A stretch of 64,000 nt of DNA. Source: Trinickia sp036384755. Its GTDB lineage: Bacteria; Pseudomonadota; Gammaproteobacteria; Burkholderiales; Burkholderiaceae. The position numbers and the translations under genes are program-made. This document shows, in pieces, positions 17,452 to 26,801 of this stretch. The notes under the pieces are model-generated. The model did no database searches. It worked only from the letters and a program-made list of their open reading frames with translations, and was not told the origin of the DNA. The stretch is taken from contig DASVLS010000032.1 of NCBI GenBank assembly GCA_036384755.1, positions 1 through 64,000 of the forward strand. The letters run 5' to 3'. Position 1 is the stretch's first letter. Each line of letters starts with the position of its first letter.

Positions 17452-18210
17452 ATGCCGAAGACTACGAATCGCCCGACACCCAAGCGCGCCGCCAAGGCCG
17501 AGCCCGCCGCCCCAGCGGAAGCCGCCGATGCGCGCGAACCGCGCGGCGCCCGTCGCAAGCGAGAGACGCGGGCCCGCTTGCTGGAGGCAGCGCTCAAGCT
17601 GATGGCCGTGAAAGGCATGGAGGGCGTGGCCATCAACGAAATCACCGAGGCGGCCGATGTCGGCTTTGGATCGTTCTACAACCACTTCGAGTCCAAGGAG
17701 GCGATCTATGCCACGCTCGTCGAATCGGTGTTCGAGGACTTCGCCGACTGGCTCGACCGCCTCACGACCGGTTTGTCGGACCCGGCCGAAGTGGTCGCCG
17801 TTTCCGTGCGCTATACCTTGATGCGCGCGCATCGCGAGCCTCTGTGGGGCCAGTTCCTGGTGAGGGAAGGCTTTTCCTCGCGCATGCTCGGTCGCGGTCT
17901 TGGCCAGCGCTTGTTGCGGGATGTGCAAAGAGGCATTGCTGCAAAGCGATTCACCGTCGCGGACCCCTTCGTCGGGTTCTTGTCCGTGGGAGGCACGGTG
18001 CTCGCCGCAGTAACCGCCGAACTCAGCTTCGTCGCGCCCGGGGCGCCCAGCGCCGATGCGTTGGAGGGGCTCGGTTTCAGCGGAGAGCATCTCGCCGAAC
18101 GCGTTGCCTGCGCGTTACTGCAGACCTTGGGCCTCAAACGGGCAGAAGCGGAAAAGGTCGCGATGCGTCCATTGCCGGTACCCCTAGAACCGGCCGTCGA
18201 AGCCGACTGA
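17452..18210 (+). CDS. TetR/AcrR-family regulator A
   Basis: The 252-residue repressor has a TetR helix-turn-helix at about residues 40-90 (INEITEAADVGFGSFYNHFESKEAI). It is preceded by an Ala/Pro/Lys-rich tail and followed by a helical ligand domain. It is a clear paralogue of the regulator encoded at 28122-28802: the HTH is nearly identical, and long blocks such as TLMRAxREPxWGxFLxREGF are shared. The gene is convergent with pqiC. Because the promoter has a repeat over its -35 box, autorepression is likely. Targets may include its own gene and the paralogue's promoter at 28.07 kb. Effector unknown. Confidence 0.85.
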   Translation: MPKTTNRPTPKRAAKAEPAAPAEAADAREPRGARRKRETRARLLEAALKLMAVKGMEGVAINEITEAADVGFGSFYNHFESKEAIYATLVESVFEDFADWLDRLTTGLSDPAEVVAVSVRYTLMRAHREPLWGQFLVREGFSSRMLGRGLGQRLLRDVQRGIAAKRFTVADPFVGFLSVGGTVLAAVTAELSFVAPGAPSADALEGLGFSGEHLAERVACALLQTLGLKRAEAEKVAMRPLPVPLEPAVEAD

Positions 18211-18270
18211 AAGCCATGACGGTGACGAGCCGTTGTACTGCGACCGGCGCGGCGGGTAGGTAAGCGTACT

Positions 18271-19035
18271 TCATTGCGAGATGCTCGAACGCGCCGCATT
18301 CAATCCCGACGCCGATACGAGGTGCTCTGTGACGTTGATCGACGGTGACGGACAATGCACCATCGGCTGCGGATTCGATGAACGACTTGTCGCCGTGGTG
18401 AGCGACCCGCTCGCGTCAGCGTCAGCGTCAGCGTCGAGAGCACGAATGGTCGCCGCCAGTTGCCCCGCAATGGTCGTCAGCGCGCGACGATGCCCGTCCA
18501 CGAGCGCGTCGTAACCGGCGGCGACCGGCTCGACCACCGCACTGCGGCAAGTCAGCTTGCCGTTGGCCTCTCCCGATGGGCGAATACTCCAGATCGCGTC
18601 CACGGCCACCCTTGCCCCGGGCCACGACTCGAAACGCCGCACGTCGACGGCAATGTGATAGACGGGCGTCTCGGCTTTTCGCGTTCCATGGGGCGGGTCT
18701 AAGTCACTCAACTGTTGCGTCGCTGCCATCGACAGGGCGGTGCGTATTTCATCGCTGAGGGGCGACGCCCATCGTTCGTTTTCGAGTACGTGAACCTGCG
18801 TCTCGCCAACCCGCACGACGAGTTGATTGCGCGCAACCTCGGCCGGCACGCTGACGGACTGAATGTCGATCAAGGCAGCAGGAGCAGAAGCGTCTGAGGC
18901 GGACTGAGCCGGCGCAATCGGAGCCAGCGTAAAGAACCGACTCTCCGGTGACGAGGCGCACGCGGATAGCGCGAGCACACTCGCGGCCGCAAACACTCGA
19001 ATGGCGGCGCTGCGACTATGCAATACGTTGAACAT
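18271..19035 (-). CDS. pqiC: PqiC-type outer-membrane lipoprotein
   Basis: The 254-residue protein has a lipobox (VLALSAC) near residue 25 and the DUF330/PqiC domain, including FFTLAP, VSVPAEVARNQLVVRVGETQVHV and W(A)SPLSDEI. PqiC is the outer-membrane partner of the PqiB needle in lipid transport across the periplasm. I start it at the ATG at 19035, whose TGATG overlap with the pqiB stop implies coupling. A GTG three bases upstream is the alternative. The C-terminal tail carries a short Asp-Ala run encoded by a hexanucleotide repeat and is not conserved in the family as I know it. Confidence 0.85.
   Translation of the reverse strand: MFNVLHSRSAAIRVFAAASVLALSACASSPESRFFTLAPIAPAQSASDASAPAALIDIQSVSVPAEVARNQLVVRVGETQVHVLENERWASPLSDEIRTALSMAATQQLSDLDPPHGTRKAETPVYHIAVDVRRFESWPGARVAVDAIWSIRPSGEANGKLTCRSAVVEPVAAGYDALVDGHRRALTTIAGQLAATIRALDADADADASGSLTTATSRSSNPQPMVHCPSPSINVTEHLVSASGLNAARSSISQ
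18413..18436 (+). repeat. GCGTCA hexanucleotide repeat inside pqiC
   Basis: Three exact GCGTCA units plus one GCGTCG unit lie in tandem and encode Asp-Ala repeats in the PqiC tail. Slippage would change length in steps of two residues without shifting frame. Confidence 0.8.
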
Positions 19036-20630
19036 CACGGGCGATCCCCCTTCTTACCGAACACGAGTGCTTCAGGATGGCGCTCCAGATAATCCGCGAG
19101 CGCGTTCAGGGATTGAAGCGTGCGGGTCAATTCCTGCATGGCGCCGTGGACGTCCGCTTGCATTGGCGAATCTTGTCCAAGCGTCGCTTGCGCCGTGTCG
19201 AACGTTTTCTGGGCCGAGGCCAGCGTCGATCGCGCTTGCGGAACGACTTCCGAATTGATCTGATCGAACAGGCGATTGGCGCTTTCGAGCGAGCCGTTCA
19301 GATTCGCGCCGATCTTGTCGAATGGAACCTGATTGAGTTTTTTGGCGATGTCGGCGATCTGCACTTGCAGTTCGTCGAGCGTGTTCGGCACGGTCGGCAA
19401 TTCGATCGGCGTCTCGCTCAGATTGACCGTCGCGCGCGGTGCATGCGGGAACATGTCGAGTGCCACATAGAGCTGGCCGGTGAGCAAGTTGCCCGTGCGC
19501 AGTTGGCCGCGCAGCCCTTGCATGACGAGGTGTTGCAGCATGTCGTGGCCGCCCTGGCTGTTCGGCGAAGGCAGCGACGTATTCGCGCGACGCCTGAGCC
19601 GGTCCGGATACAGTGCCATCGTCACTTCCATGCTGAAGTTTTGCGACTTTTCGTCGTATTCGAGACCGATCTTCGTCACTTGACCTAACGTGATGCCGCG
19701 CAAATCGACCGGTGCGCCCACTGTCAATCCACGCAGCGATTGATTGAAGTGCATGACGACATAAAGCGGTGCGCCGTCCGGCTCTCGCATCGCGTCGGTT
19801 TCGTCGGGCGCGAGCCTGAACGTCGCGCCTCCGGGGGCTTGCAGGCCGGCATCTTGTCCAGGCGGCGATGCGAAGGCCAATCCCCCCATGACGACGGTGG
19901 CGAGCGATTGCGTGTTGAGCTTGAGCCCGCCGGAGTCGAGACGCAGATCCACACCGCTCGCGTGCCACCACCGCGTGTCGGTCCCGACGTACTTGTCGTA
20001 AGGTGCATTGACGAACACGTTCACGATGACACCCGTTCCGGTCGGGGCGAGCGAAAACCCGACCACTTGGCCGACCTGAATCCTGCGGTAGAAGACGGGC
20101 GCACCGATATCGAGCGAGCCGAGCGAATCGCCGAGCAGCGTGTATTGATGTCCTTGCTGATCGGAGGTCACGATCGGAGGGGTTTCAAGACCGCTGAAGG
20201 CTGTCTTGCGCAGGGTCGAGCGGCCGATATCGGCGCCGATATACGCGCCCGACAGCAACGTGCCAAGACCCGATATGCCGCTCGCGCCGATGCGCGGTCG
20301 CACGACCCAGAATCGCGATCCCTCGGTGGCGAATTTTTCGGCTTCTTTGTCGAGTCGAATTTCGACGCGGACATGCCGAAGATCGTCCGATAGCGCGATT
20401 GTGCGGACGGTGCCGATCTCTACGTCCTTGTATTTGACCTTCGTTTTTCCTGCCTCCAGCCCCTCGGCATTATTGAAGGTAACGGTGACAGTGGGCCCTT
20501 CATCGCTGATGGATTTCGCGAGCAGCGCGATACCGATCAGCGCCGAGATCAGGGGAATCAGCCATACCAGAGAAGGAAGCCAGCGGCTGCGAGGCTTGAT
20601 CTCCGGATGCGGTAAGTCAGGGATATGCAT
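19035..20630 (-). CDS. pqiB: PqiB-type MCE protein
   Basis: The 531-residue inner-membrane-anchored protein has one N-terminal transmembrane segment (LVWLIPLISALIGIALLA). Three MCE (mammalian cell entry) domains follow, beginning with PTVTVTFNNAEGLEAGKTKVKYKDVEIGTV. A helical C-terminus comes last (IADIAKKLNQVPFDKIGANLNGSL). PqiB hexamers form a periplasmic tunnel for phospholipid transport with PqiA and PqiC. The length agrees with E. coli PqiB. It lies between pqiA (51 bp upstream) and pqiC (overlapping), the standard gene order. Confidence 0.9.
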   Translation of the reverse strand: MHIPDLPHPEIKPRSRWLPSLVWLIPLISALIGIALLAKSISDEGPTVTVTFNNAEGLEAGKTKVKYKDVEIGTVRTIALSDDLRHVRVEIRLDKEAEKFATEGSRFWVVRPRIGASGISGLGTLLSGAYIGADIGRSTLRKTAFSGLETPPIVTSDQQGHQYTLLGDSLGSLDIGAPVFYRRIQVGQVVGFSLAPTGTGVIVNVFVNAPYDKYVGTDTRWWHASGVDLRLDSGGLKLNTQSLATVVMGGLAFASPPGQDAGLQAPGGATFRLAPDETDAMREPDGAPLYVVMHFNQSLRGLTVGAPVDLRGITLGQVTKIGLEYDEKSQNFSMEVTMALYPDRLRRRANTSLPSPNSQGGHDMLQHLVMQGLRGQLRTGNLLTGQLYVALDMFPHAPRATVNLSETPIELPTVPNTLDELQVQIADIAKKLNQVPFDKIGANLNGSLESANRLFDQINSEVVPQARSTLASAQKTFDTAQATLGQDSPMQADVHGAMQELTRTLQSLNALADYLERHPEALVFGKKGDRP

Positions 20631-20681
20631 CGCTGGAAGGAATTGGGTAAAAGGTTGTCGAAACCAAACGGTAGGCCGTGA

Positions 20682-22034
20682 TCACGTTCGTGCGGGAGCG
20701 CGCGCCGGCCGGCGATTGACCGTGTCCCAGATCAAGCGCGGATCGAACTCGTTCGAGGCGAGCATCGTCAGCACCACGACCGAACCGAAGGCCAACGCCC
20801 CCGGTCCCGCGGTGATCCGCGCGAACGATCCGAAATGCACGAGCGCCGCGGTGAGCGACACGACGAATACGTCGAGCATCGACCAGCGCCCAATGCGCTC
20901 CACCATGCGGTAGAGCTTGGCGCGCTCGAGCGGCTGCCAATCGGAGCCGCGGTAGGCGGTGACGGTTTGCAGCGTGAGAATGGCAAGCTTGAGCATCGGC
21001 ACCATGACGCTGGCGACGAATACGATGACCGCAAGCGGCCAGTCCCCCGATCGCCAGAAGTAGGCGATGCCGGCGAAGATCGTGTCGTCCTCTGTGCGTC
21101 CGAACGACGACGTATGCATGATCGGCAACAGATTGGCCGGGATATAGAGCAAAGCGGCGGCAAGCAGCAGCCCGAAAGTTCGCGTGATGCTTTCGGGGCT
21201 GCGCTCGTGCAGCGGCGAGCGGCATCGTGCGCAATGCGGCTCGGATGCCTGCATGCTGCGCGACTGAACGAGCCCGCAGCAGTGACAGGCGATGAGGCCG
21301 GCGTGTCTCGCGGTGATGCGGGCCGTTGCCGGCTGAGCAGGCCCGGGACTGTCAGCGCCGCCATGCGCGTTGTCACGTTGCCGATTGCGACGTCGCGTCG
21401 AATCGACGCGAGCACCGGCCCGATTCATGACCTCGTCGCGAATCTCCCACAGCATGCACGGGTCGAACGCGGCGATTACGCAAAACATCAGTGTCAACGC
21501 CCCGAAGGCGAACAGCGCCGTTCCCGGGATGACACGCGCAAGACTGACCATCTTCACGATCGTGATCAGCACGCCGAGCATGAAAACTTCGGTCATACCC
21601 CAAGGACGCACGAATTGAACGAGGCGCAGCACAGCGTCGAACGCGCGTGGGACACGACCCGCACGCAGCGGCAGCAATAGATAGAGCAGGGCGACGAGTT
21701 CGAGGGACGGAAACAGCATCGTCGTGCAAAAGACCATCGCTGCGACCACATGCATGTGGCCTTGCCACAGCGACCGCACGGCTTCGAAAAGCGTCGCGTG
21801 CGACGTCAGACCTCTCGTTTCGAGAGCGAGCACCGGGAACGCCTGCGCGATCATGAACGTGATCAGCGCGGCAACCGTTATCGCGCAGACGCGGTCGAGC
21901 GTGAGACCGGCGTGACGCACCCCTTTCATGCTTGCGCCGCAAGACGAGCAATGAGCAACCAAACCGCGCAGACGGGGCGGTTTGCGAAAGAGCGAGTCGC
22001 ACTCGTGACAGGCAATCAAATCTCGATGTTCCAT
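20682..22034 (-). CDS. pqiA: PqiA-type inner-membrane protein
   Basis: This polytopic protein of two homologous halves opens each half with zinc-ribbon cysteines: CHEC and CSSC near the N-terminus, CHCC and CARC in the middle. Eight hydrophobic segments and the motifs FPVLALET and PANLLPIMHT are present. PqiA is the membrane partner of PqiB in envelope lipid transport. I place the start at 22034 (MEHRDLIACHEC) because E. coli PqiA also begins only a few residues before its first Cys pair. An ATG at 22061 and a TTG at 22067 are also in frame. No strong ribosome site distinguishes them. Confidence 0.85.
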   Translation of the reverse strand: MEHRDLIACHECDSLFRKPPRLRGLVAHCSSCGASMKGVRHAGLTLDRVCAITVAALITFMIAQAFPVLALETRGLTSHATLFEAVRSLWQGHMHVVAAMVFCTTMLFPSLELVALLYLLLPLRAGRVPRAFDAVLRLVQFVRPWGMTEVFMLGVLITIVKMVSLARVIPGTALFAFGALTLMFCVIAAFDPCMLWEIRDEVMNRAGARVDSTRRRNRQRDNAHGGADSPGPAQPATARITARHAGLIACHCCGLVQSRSMQASEPHCARCRSPLHERSPESITRTFGLLLAAALLYIPANLLPIMHTSSFGRTEDDTIFAGIAYFWRSGDWPLAVIVFVASVMVPMLKLAILTLQTVTAYRGSDWQPLERAKLYRMVERIGRWSMLDVFVVSLTAALVHFGSFARITAGPGALAFGSVVVLTMLASNEFDPRLIWDTVNRRPARAPART

Positions 22035-22118
22035 GCGGAAGAATATCGAACGAGCAAACATGGACAATCGATCGTGCGGCGCGGCGCGCTGATGGCACGA
22101 TGCACCGTACGATCGCCA

Positions 22119-22148
22119 ATGAACTGAAATGAACTGAAATGAACTGAA
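22119..22148 (+). repeat. Three tandem copies of a 10-bp unit
   Basis: ATGAACTGAA is repeated exactly three times head to tail in the gap between pqiA and the end of the outer-membrane factor gene. Each unit contains ATG and TGA. I see no coding role. Confidence 0.85.
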
Positions 22149-22158
22149 CCAGCGCGAA

Positions 22159-23622
22159 TCAATCGCGCGATGCCGACTTCACCGGCTCGGTCGGCAATTC
22201 GCCCATTGCCTGGAACAGCGCGGCCGTATCGCCGAGCCGCTGGCTCTGTGCACGAACCGCGTCGATCTGTGCGCTCAGATACTGCTGTTCGCTGGCGTGA
22301 GCCGCCGATATCGGCAGGGCGCCAAGCTGACAACGCGAAGTCGTTTCATCGAACAACGCATGCGCCGAGCGCGCCTCGCTTTCGGTCGATGCGAGCACCT
22401 GTGCATCGTTCTCGAGTGCGGCGAGCGAATCGGCGACGTTCTCGAAGGCGGACAAGACCGTCGACTTGTAGTGCAATATCGCTGCCTCGTACGCCTCCTT
22501 CGTCGCACGCCGATGCGCCATCAAAGCCCCGCCATGAAAGATCGGTTGCGAGACGCTTGCCCCGATCGCCCATATGCCGCCGGCGCCGGAGAGCAGGGCA
22601 GGCCAGCTGAATCCTGCGCGGCCCATCGAAGCCGTCAGCGATAGGCTCGGGAAAAGTTGTGCTGTCGCTTGACCGACGTCGAATGCGGCCGCCTGCACAG
22701 CGGCTTGGGCGGCTTGAATATCCGGACGCGACTGGAGCAACTGGGCGGGTACGGCGACGGGTACGCGTCCGGGCAGCGAAAGGCTATCCAAATCGGGTAC
22801 GGCCGGCGCCGCGTCGGGCGTTCGACCCAAGAGCACGGCGAGCGCATGGACGGTGCTCGCGCGCTGCTGGCGCAGCGGCGGGAGGGTGGCGGCGAGCGCG
22901 GCTGCCTGTCGCGCGGACGCAAGCGCCTGTGCGTGCGAGACTGCGCCGAGCGCTTGACGCTGCGCATCGTCGCGCGCCGCATCGTCGGCGAGTGTCACGA
23001 GGCGTTCGGTGAGCGCGATCTGACGATCGAGCGCCGCGGCGTCGATGGCAGTGCCGACGATGTTCGCTGCGAGCGCACGGCGTGCTGCCTCGAGTTGATA
23101 CGCCTGCACGTCGACCCGGGCCGCGCTGGCCTTGTTGCCATAGCGAGTGGCGCCGAACAGATCGAAGTTGTACTGTGCCTGCAACTGACCGACGAAGACG
23201 TTGTAGCGTTCGGTGGTTGGGCCGAGGCCGGGGACGACAGGCGAACGCGCACGTTCCACCTGGCCGCCTGCGTCGATCGACGGCATCGTGGAGGCGCCGA
23301 TCTGAGCCCGCAGTTCCTGGCGTGCGGCGTTGAGCGACCTCTGCGTGGCGGCGAGCGTTGGGCTGTTGCGCAGCCCTTCTTCGACGAGCGCGTCGAGCGC
23401 GTCGGAGCGGTACAACCTCCACCACTGCGGGACCGGCGTGGCGCCGACGTCGAAACGTTGCGCTGTTCCGCCCGCCGCGACGGTTTCCGACGGTTGGGGC
23501 TGCACCCCGTAGTGAGCGGGCGACGGCATCACAGGTGCCGCACCGCTCGGTCCCAACGCGCAAGCGCTCGTGACGAGTGCCGTGAATACGGCGATAACGG
23601 ATGTCTTAATGGCAAGTTGCAT
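22159..23622 (-). CDS. NodT-family RND outer-membrane factor lipoprotein
   Basis: The 487-residue protein has lipobox TSAC after a short signal sequence. It has the duplicated outer-membrane-factor helical repeats typical of NodT/OprM (ARRALAANIVGTAIDAAALDRQI and QSRPDIQAAQAAVQAAAFDVGQA). It forms the outer-membrane channel of the RND pump encoded immediately upstream, with only 2 bp separating it from the permease stop. With the permease and adaptor it is a complete tripartite operon. Substrates are not predictable from sequence. Confidence 0.88.
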   Translation of the reverse strand: MQLAIKTSVIAVFTALVTSACALGPSGAAPVMPSPAHYGVQPQPSETVAAGGTAQRFDVGATPVPQWWRLYRSDALDALVEEGLRNSPTLAATQRSLNAARQELRAQIGASTMPSIDAGGQVERARSPVVPGLGPTTERYNVFVGQLQAQYNFDLFGATRYGNKASAARVDVQAYQLEAARRALAANIVGTAIDAAALDRQIALTERLVTLADDAARDDAQRQALGAVSHAQALASARQAAALAATLPPLRQQRASTVHALAVLLGRTPDAAPAVPDLDSLSLPGRVPVAVPAQLLQSRPDIQAAQAAVQAAAFDVGQATAQLFPSLSLTASMGRAGFSWPALLSGAGGIWAIGASVSQPIFHGGALMAHRRATKEAYEAAILHYKSTVLSAFENVADSLAALENDAQVLASTESEARSAHALFDETTSRCQLGALPISAAHASEQQYLSAQIDAVRAQSQRLGDTAALFQAMGELPTEPVKSASRD

Positions 23623-23624
23623 GA

Positions 23625-26600
23625 TCAGGTCTCCGCATGCTCGATGACGCGCTGTTGCGGCCCGCGCTCGTCGCGCCGAACACGGAAGGAAGTTGCGTAA
23701 AGGGCCGGCAGGAAGAACAGCGTCAGCACCGTGGCGATCGTGATGCCGCCCATGAGCGCCGTGGCCATCGGCCCGAAGAAGCCGGAGCGAAGGAGCGGAA
23801 TCAGGGCCAGCACCGCGGCGGCGGCGGTGAGCATGATCGGCCTGAAGCGCCTGACGGTCGCGCCGACGATTGCATCGAAGCGCGGTTGGCCCGATGCGAT
23901 GTCCTGCTCGATTTGATCGACGAGGATCACCGAATTGCGCATGATGATGCCGAACATCGCGATCACGCCGAGCATGGCGACGAAGCCGAACGGCTCGCCG
24001 AGCAGCAGCAGCGCGGCCACCACGCCGATCAACCCGAGCGGCGCCGTCAGCACGACGATGAGCGTGCGCGAGAAACTTTGCAGTTGAATCATGAGCAACG
24101 TCAGCACGGCAATGATGAGGATCGGCATTTCCGCGTTGATCGACGTCTGGCCCTTCATGCTTTCCTCGACCGCCCCCCCCACGACGATGCGATACCCGAT
24201 CGGCAGTTGCGCGCGAAGCTGGCCCAGTTGCTTGTCGATGTCGTGCGTGACGTCGATACCTTGAGCGTCGCCGCGAACGTCGGCTTGCACCGTGATGGTC
24301 GGCTGCCGGTCTCGCTCCCAGATCACGCCGTACTCGAGCGCCGTGCGCACGTGGCCGAGCGTGCCGAGCGGCACCGGGCCGTTGGGCGTCGGAATGGCCA
24401 GGCTCGTGAGTTGCGAGGGATCGACGCGCTCGCTCTTGGGCGCGCGCAGATCGACGTCGATCAGCTTGTCGCGCTCGCGGTACTGCGTAACCGTGTAGCC
24501 CGAGAGCGTCATGGCCAGGAAGTTCGACACGTCCTGCGAGGTCACGCCGAGTTGACGCGCGCGGTTCTGATCGATCTGGAACGACAGGGAGCGCTCTTCA
24601 GGCTCGTCCCAGTCAAACTGCACACTGCGCGTGCGCGCATCGGCACGTACCGTATCGGCCACCTTTTGCGCGATCCCGCGCACGGCGGCGATGTTGTCGC
24701 CGCTCACGCGGAATTGAATCGGATAGCCGACGGGCGGCCCGTTTTCGAGTCGCGCCACACGCGTGCGTACGCCCGGAAACTGCTTCTCAAGCGAGGCGTC
24801 GAGCCACTTCATGAGCTTTTCTCGTTCTTCGACGTTCTTGGCCGTGATCACGAATTGGGCGAAGTTCGGCTGCTGCAACTGCTGATCGAGCGGCAGATAG
24901 AAGCGAGGCGCACCGGTGCCGACGAAGTCGACGAACCGGGCGATTTCAGGGCGGCCGTTGAGCGTTTTTTCAAGGCGCGTTGCTTCGCGCAGCGTCGCCG
25001 CGAACGAGGCGCCTTCGGGCAACCGCATGTCGACCAGCAACTCGGGGCGCTCGGAGTTCGGGAAGAACTGCTTGGGCACGCGTGTAAAGGCCGCCATGGC
25101 AACTGCGAACGCGATGGCGGTCACGCCGAGCACGAGCCAGCGGTGCTCGATACACCACGAAATCCAACCCGCCATGCGACGATAAAAGCCCGTGTCGTAG
25201 ATGTCTTCGTCATGGCCGTGCGCACCATGCTGGCCGGCCTTGCGTTCCGGAAGCAGGTGGTAGCCGAGCAACGGAACGAGCACGACGGCGGCGAACCAGG
25301 ACACGATGAGCGCGATCGCCGACACTTCGAAGATCGAGCGCGTGTACTCGCCGGTGCTCGACTTGGCGAGCGCGATCGGGAGGAAGCCCGATACGGTGAC
25401 GAGCGTACCGGTCAGCATGGGAAACGCCGTGCTCGTGTAAGCGAATGCCGCCGAACGCATGCGGCTCCAACCCTGCTCGAGTTTCACCGCCATCATTTCC
25501 ACGGCGATGATCGCGTCATCCACGAGCAGCCCCAGCGCGAGCACGAGCGTGCCGAGCGAGACCTTGTTCAGGCCGATGCCGAACAGATACATGCACAGCG
25601 ACGTCACGGCGAGCACGATCGGGATGGAAATCACGACGACCATGCCGGTGCGCAAACCGAGCGAGACCAAGCTCACCACGAGCACGATCGCGACGGCCTC
25701 GGCGACGGCTTCGACGAAATCGTCCACCGAATGCTTGACGGTGTCGGGCATGCTCGAGATCTGGACGAGCTTCAGCCCCGCGGGCAGACGCGCCTGCAGC
25801 TCGGCGCGCTCGCTATCGAGCGCTTTCCCAAGCCGGATCACGTCGCCGCCCGCCTGCATCGTGATGCCGATTCCGAGCACCGCGTGGCCGTTCGTGCGCA
25901 TCTGCGTGACAGGCGGATCGTCATAGCCGCGGCGGATCGTCGCGATGTCGCCGAGCCGGAAGGTGTGGTGATTGACCGAGATCAGCATGTCCTCGAGTGC
26001 TTGGACGGATTTGAACGCACCGCTCGTGCGCACGAACACCCGATCGTCGGGGGTCGTAAACGTGCCGGCCGGCGCGACGGCGTTCTGTGCATCGATGGCA
26101 TGTGCCAGTTCCGCAGGCGTGATCGCGAGCTTCGTCAGTTGCGTGTTCGAGATCTCGATGAAGATGTGTTGATCGGGGTCGCCGAAGTAGTCGACTTTGG
26201 CGACGCCAGGCACGCGAAGCAGCACCGTGCGCAGTTGGTCGGCGTAGTCATGCAGTTGGGCGGGCGAGAATCCGTCGCCTTCGAGCGCATAGATGTTCGT
26301 GTAGACATCGCCGAACTCGTCGTTGAAGAACGGGCCGACGATCCCGTGCGGCAGCGTCGCCCGGATGTCACCGACTTTCTTGCGCACCTGATACCACGTT
26401 TCGGGCACGTCCTTCACCGGTGCCGAGTCTTTCATCGCAAAGAAGATCATCGACTCGCCGGGGCGCGAATAGCTCTTGATGTTGTCGACGTAGGGTGCGG
26501 CCTGAAGCTGCCGTGCGATGCGGTCGGTGACCTGCTCCTGCACTTCGCGTGCGCTCGCGCCGGGCCAGTACGTTTGAATGACCATCGTCCGGAACGTGAA

Positions 26601-26801
26601 CGGCGGATCTTCCGATTGGGAAAGGTGCGTGTAGCCGATGACGCCGAACAGCGTCATGAGACCGATCAGATAAATGACGAGCTGCTGATGGCGCAGCGCC
26701 CATTCGGAGAGATTGAAGCCGCTTTTGCCTTTGCTTTCGGCATCGGACGCGGCGACGGGCGTGGTGTCGCCCGCCTTGTCAGCAGGGTCGATGATGCTCA
26801 T
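23625..26801 (-). CDS. RND-family efflux permease
   Basis: The 1058-residue inner-membrane transporter has the RND layout of twelve transmembrane helices and two large periplasmic loops. Visible markers include the N-terminal helix LVIYLIGLMTLFGVIGYTHL, the TM4 motif LVDDAIIAVEMM with the proton-relay Asp pair, and APLGLIGVVAALLLLGEPFGFVAMLG in the C-terminal half. The length fits this group. Its start overlaps the adaptor stop in ATGA (26798-26801). It pumps substrates, probably organic compounds, with the adaptor and NodT-type channel. The divergent TetR gene is the obvious regulator. Confidence 0.9.
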   Translation of the reverse strand: MSIIDPADKAGDTTPVAASDAESKGKSGFNLSEWALRHQQLVIYLIGLMTLFGVIGYTHLSQSEDPPFTFRTMVIQTYWPGASAREVQEQVTDRIARQLQAAPYVDNIKSYSRPGESMIFFAMKDSAPVKDVPETWYQVRKKVGDIRATLPHGIVGPFFNDEFGDVYTNIYALEGDGFSPAQLHDYADQLRTVLLRVPGVAKVDYFGDPDQHIFIEISNTQLTKLAITPAELAHAIDAQNAVAPAGTFTTPDDRVFVRTSGAFKSVQALEDMLISVNHHTFRLGDIATIRRGYDDPPVTQMRTNGHAVLGIGITMQAGGDVIRLGKALDSERAELQARLPAGLKLVQISSMPDTVKHSVDDFVEAVAEAVAIVLVVSLVSLGLRTGMVVVISIPIVLAVTSLCMYLFGIGLNKVSLGTLVLALGLLVDDAIIAVEMMAVKLEQGWSRMRSAAFAYTSTAFPMLTGTLVTVSGFLPIALAKSSTGEYTRSIFEVSAIALIVSWFAAVVLVPLLGYHLLPERKAGQHGAHGHDEDIYDTGFYRRMAGWISWCIEHRWLVLGVTAIAFAVAMAAFTRVPKQFFPNSERPELLVDMRLPEGASFAATLREATRLEKTLNGRPEIARFVDFVGTGAPRFYLPLDQQLQQPNFAQFVITAKNVEEREKLMKWLDASLEKQFPGVRTRVARLENGPPVGYPIQFRVSGDNIAAVRGIAQKVADTVRADARTRSVQFDWDEPEERSLSFQIDQNRARQLGVTSQDVSNFLAMTLSGYTVTQYRERDKLIDVDLRAPKSERVDPSQLTSLAIPTPNGPVPLGTLGHVRTALEYGVIWERDRQPTITVQADVRGDAQGIDVTHDIDKQLGQLRAQLPIGYRIVVGGAVEESMKGQTSINAEMPILIIAVLTLLMIQLQSFSRTLIVVLTAPLGLIGVVAALLLLGEPFGFVAMLGVIAMFGIIMRNSVILVDQIEQDIASGQPRFDAIVGATVRRFRPIMLTAAAAVLALIPLLRSGFFGPMATALMGGITIATVLTLFFLPALYATSFRVRRDERGPQQRVIEHAET

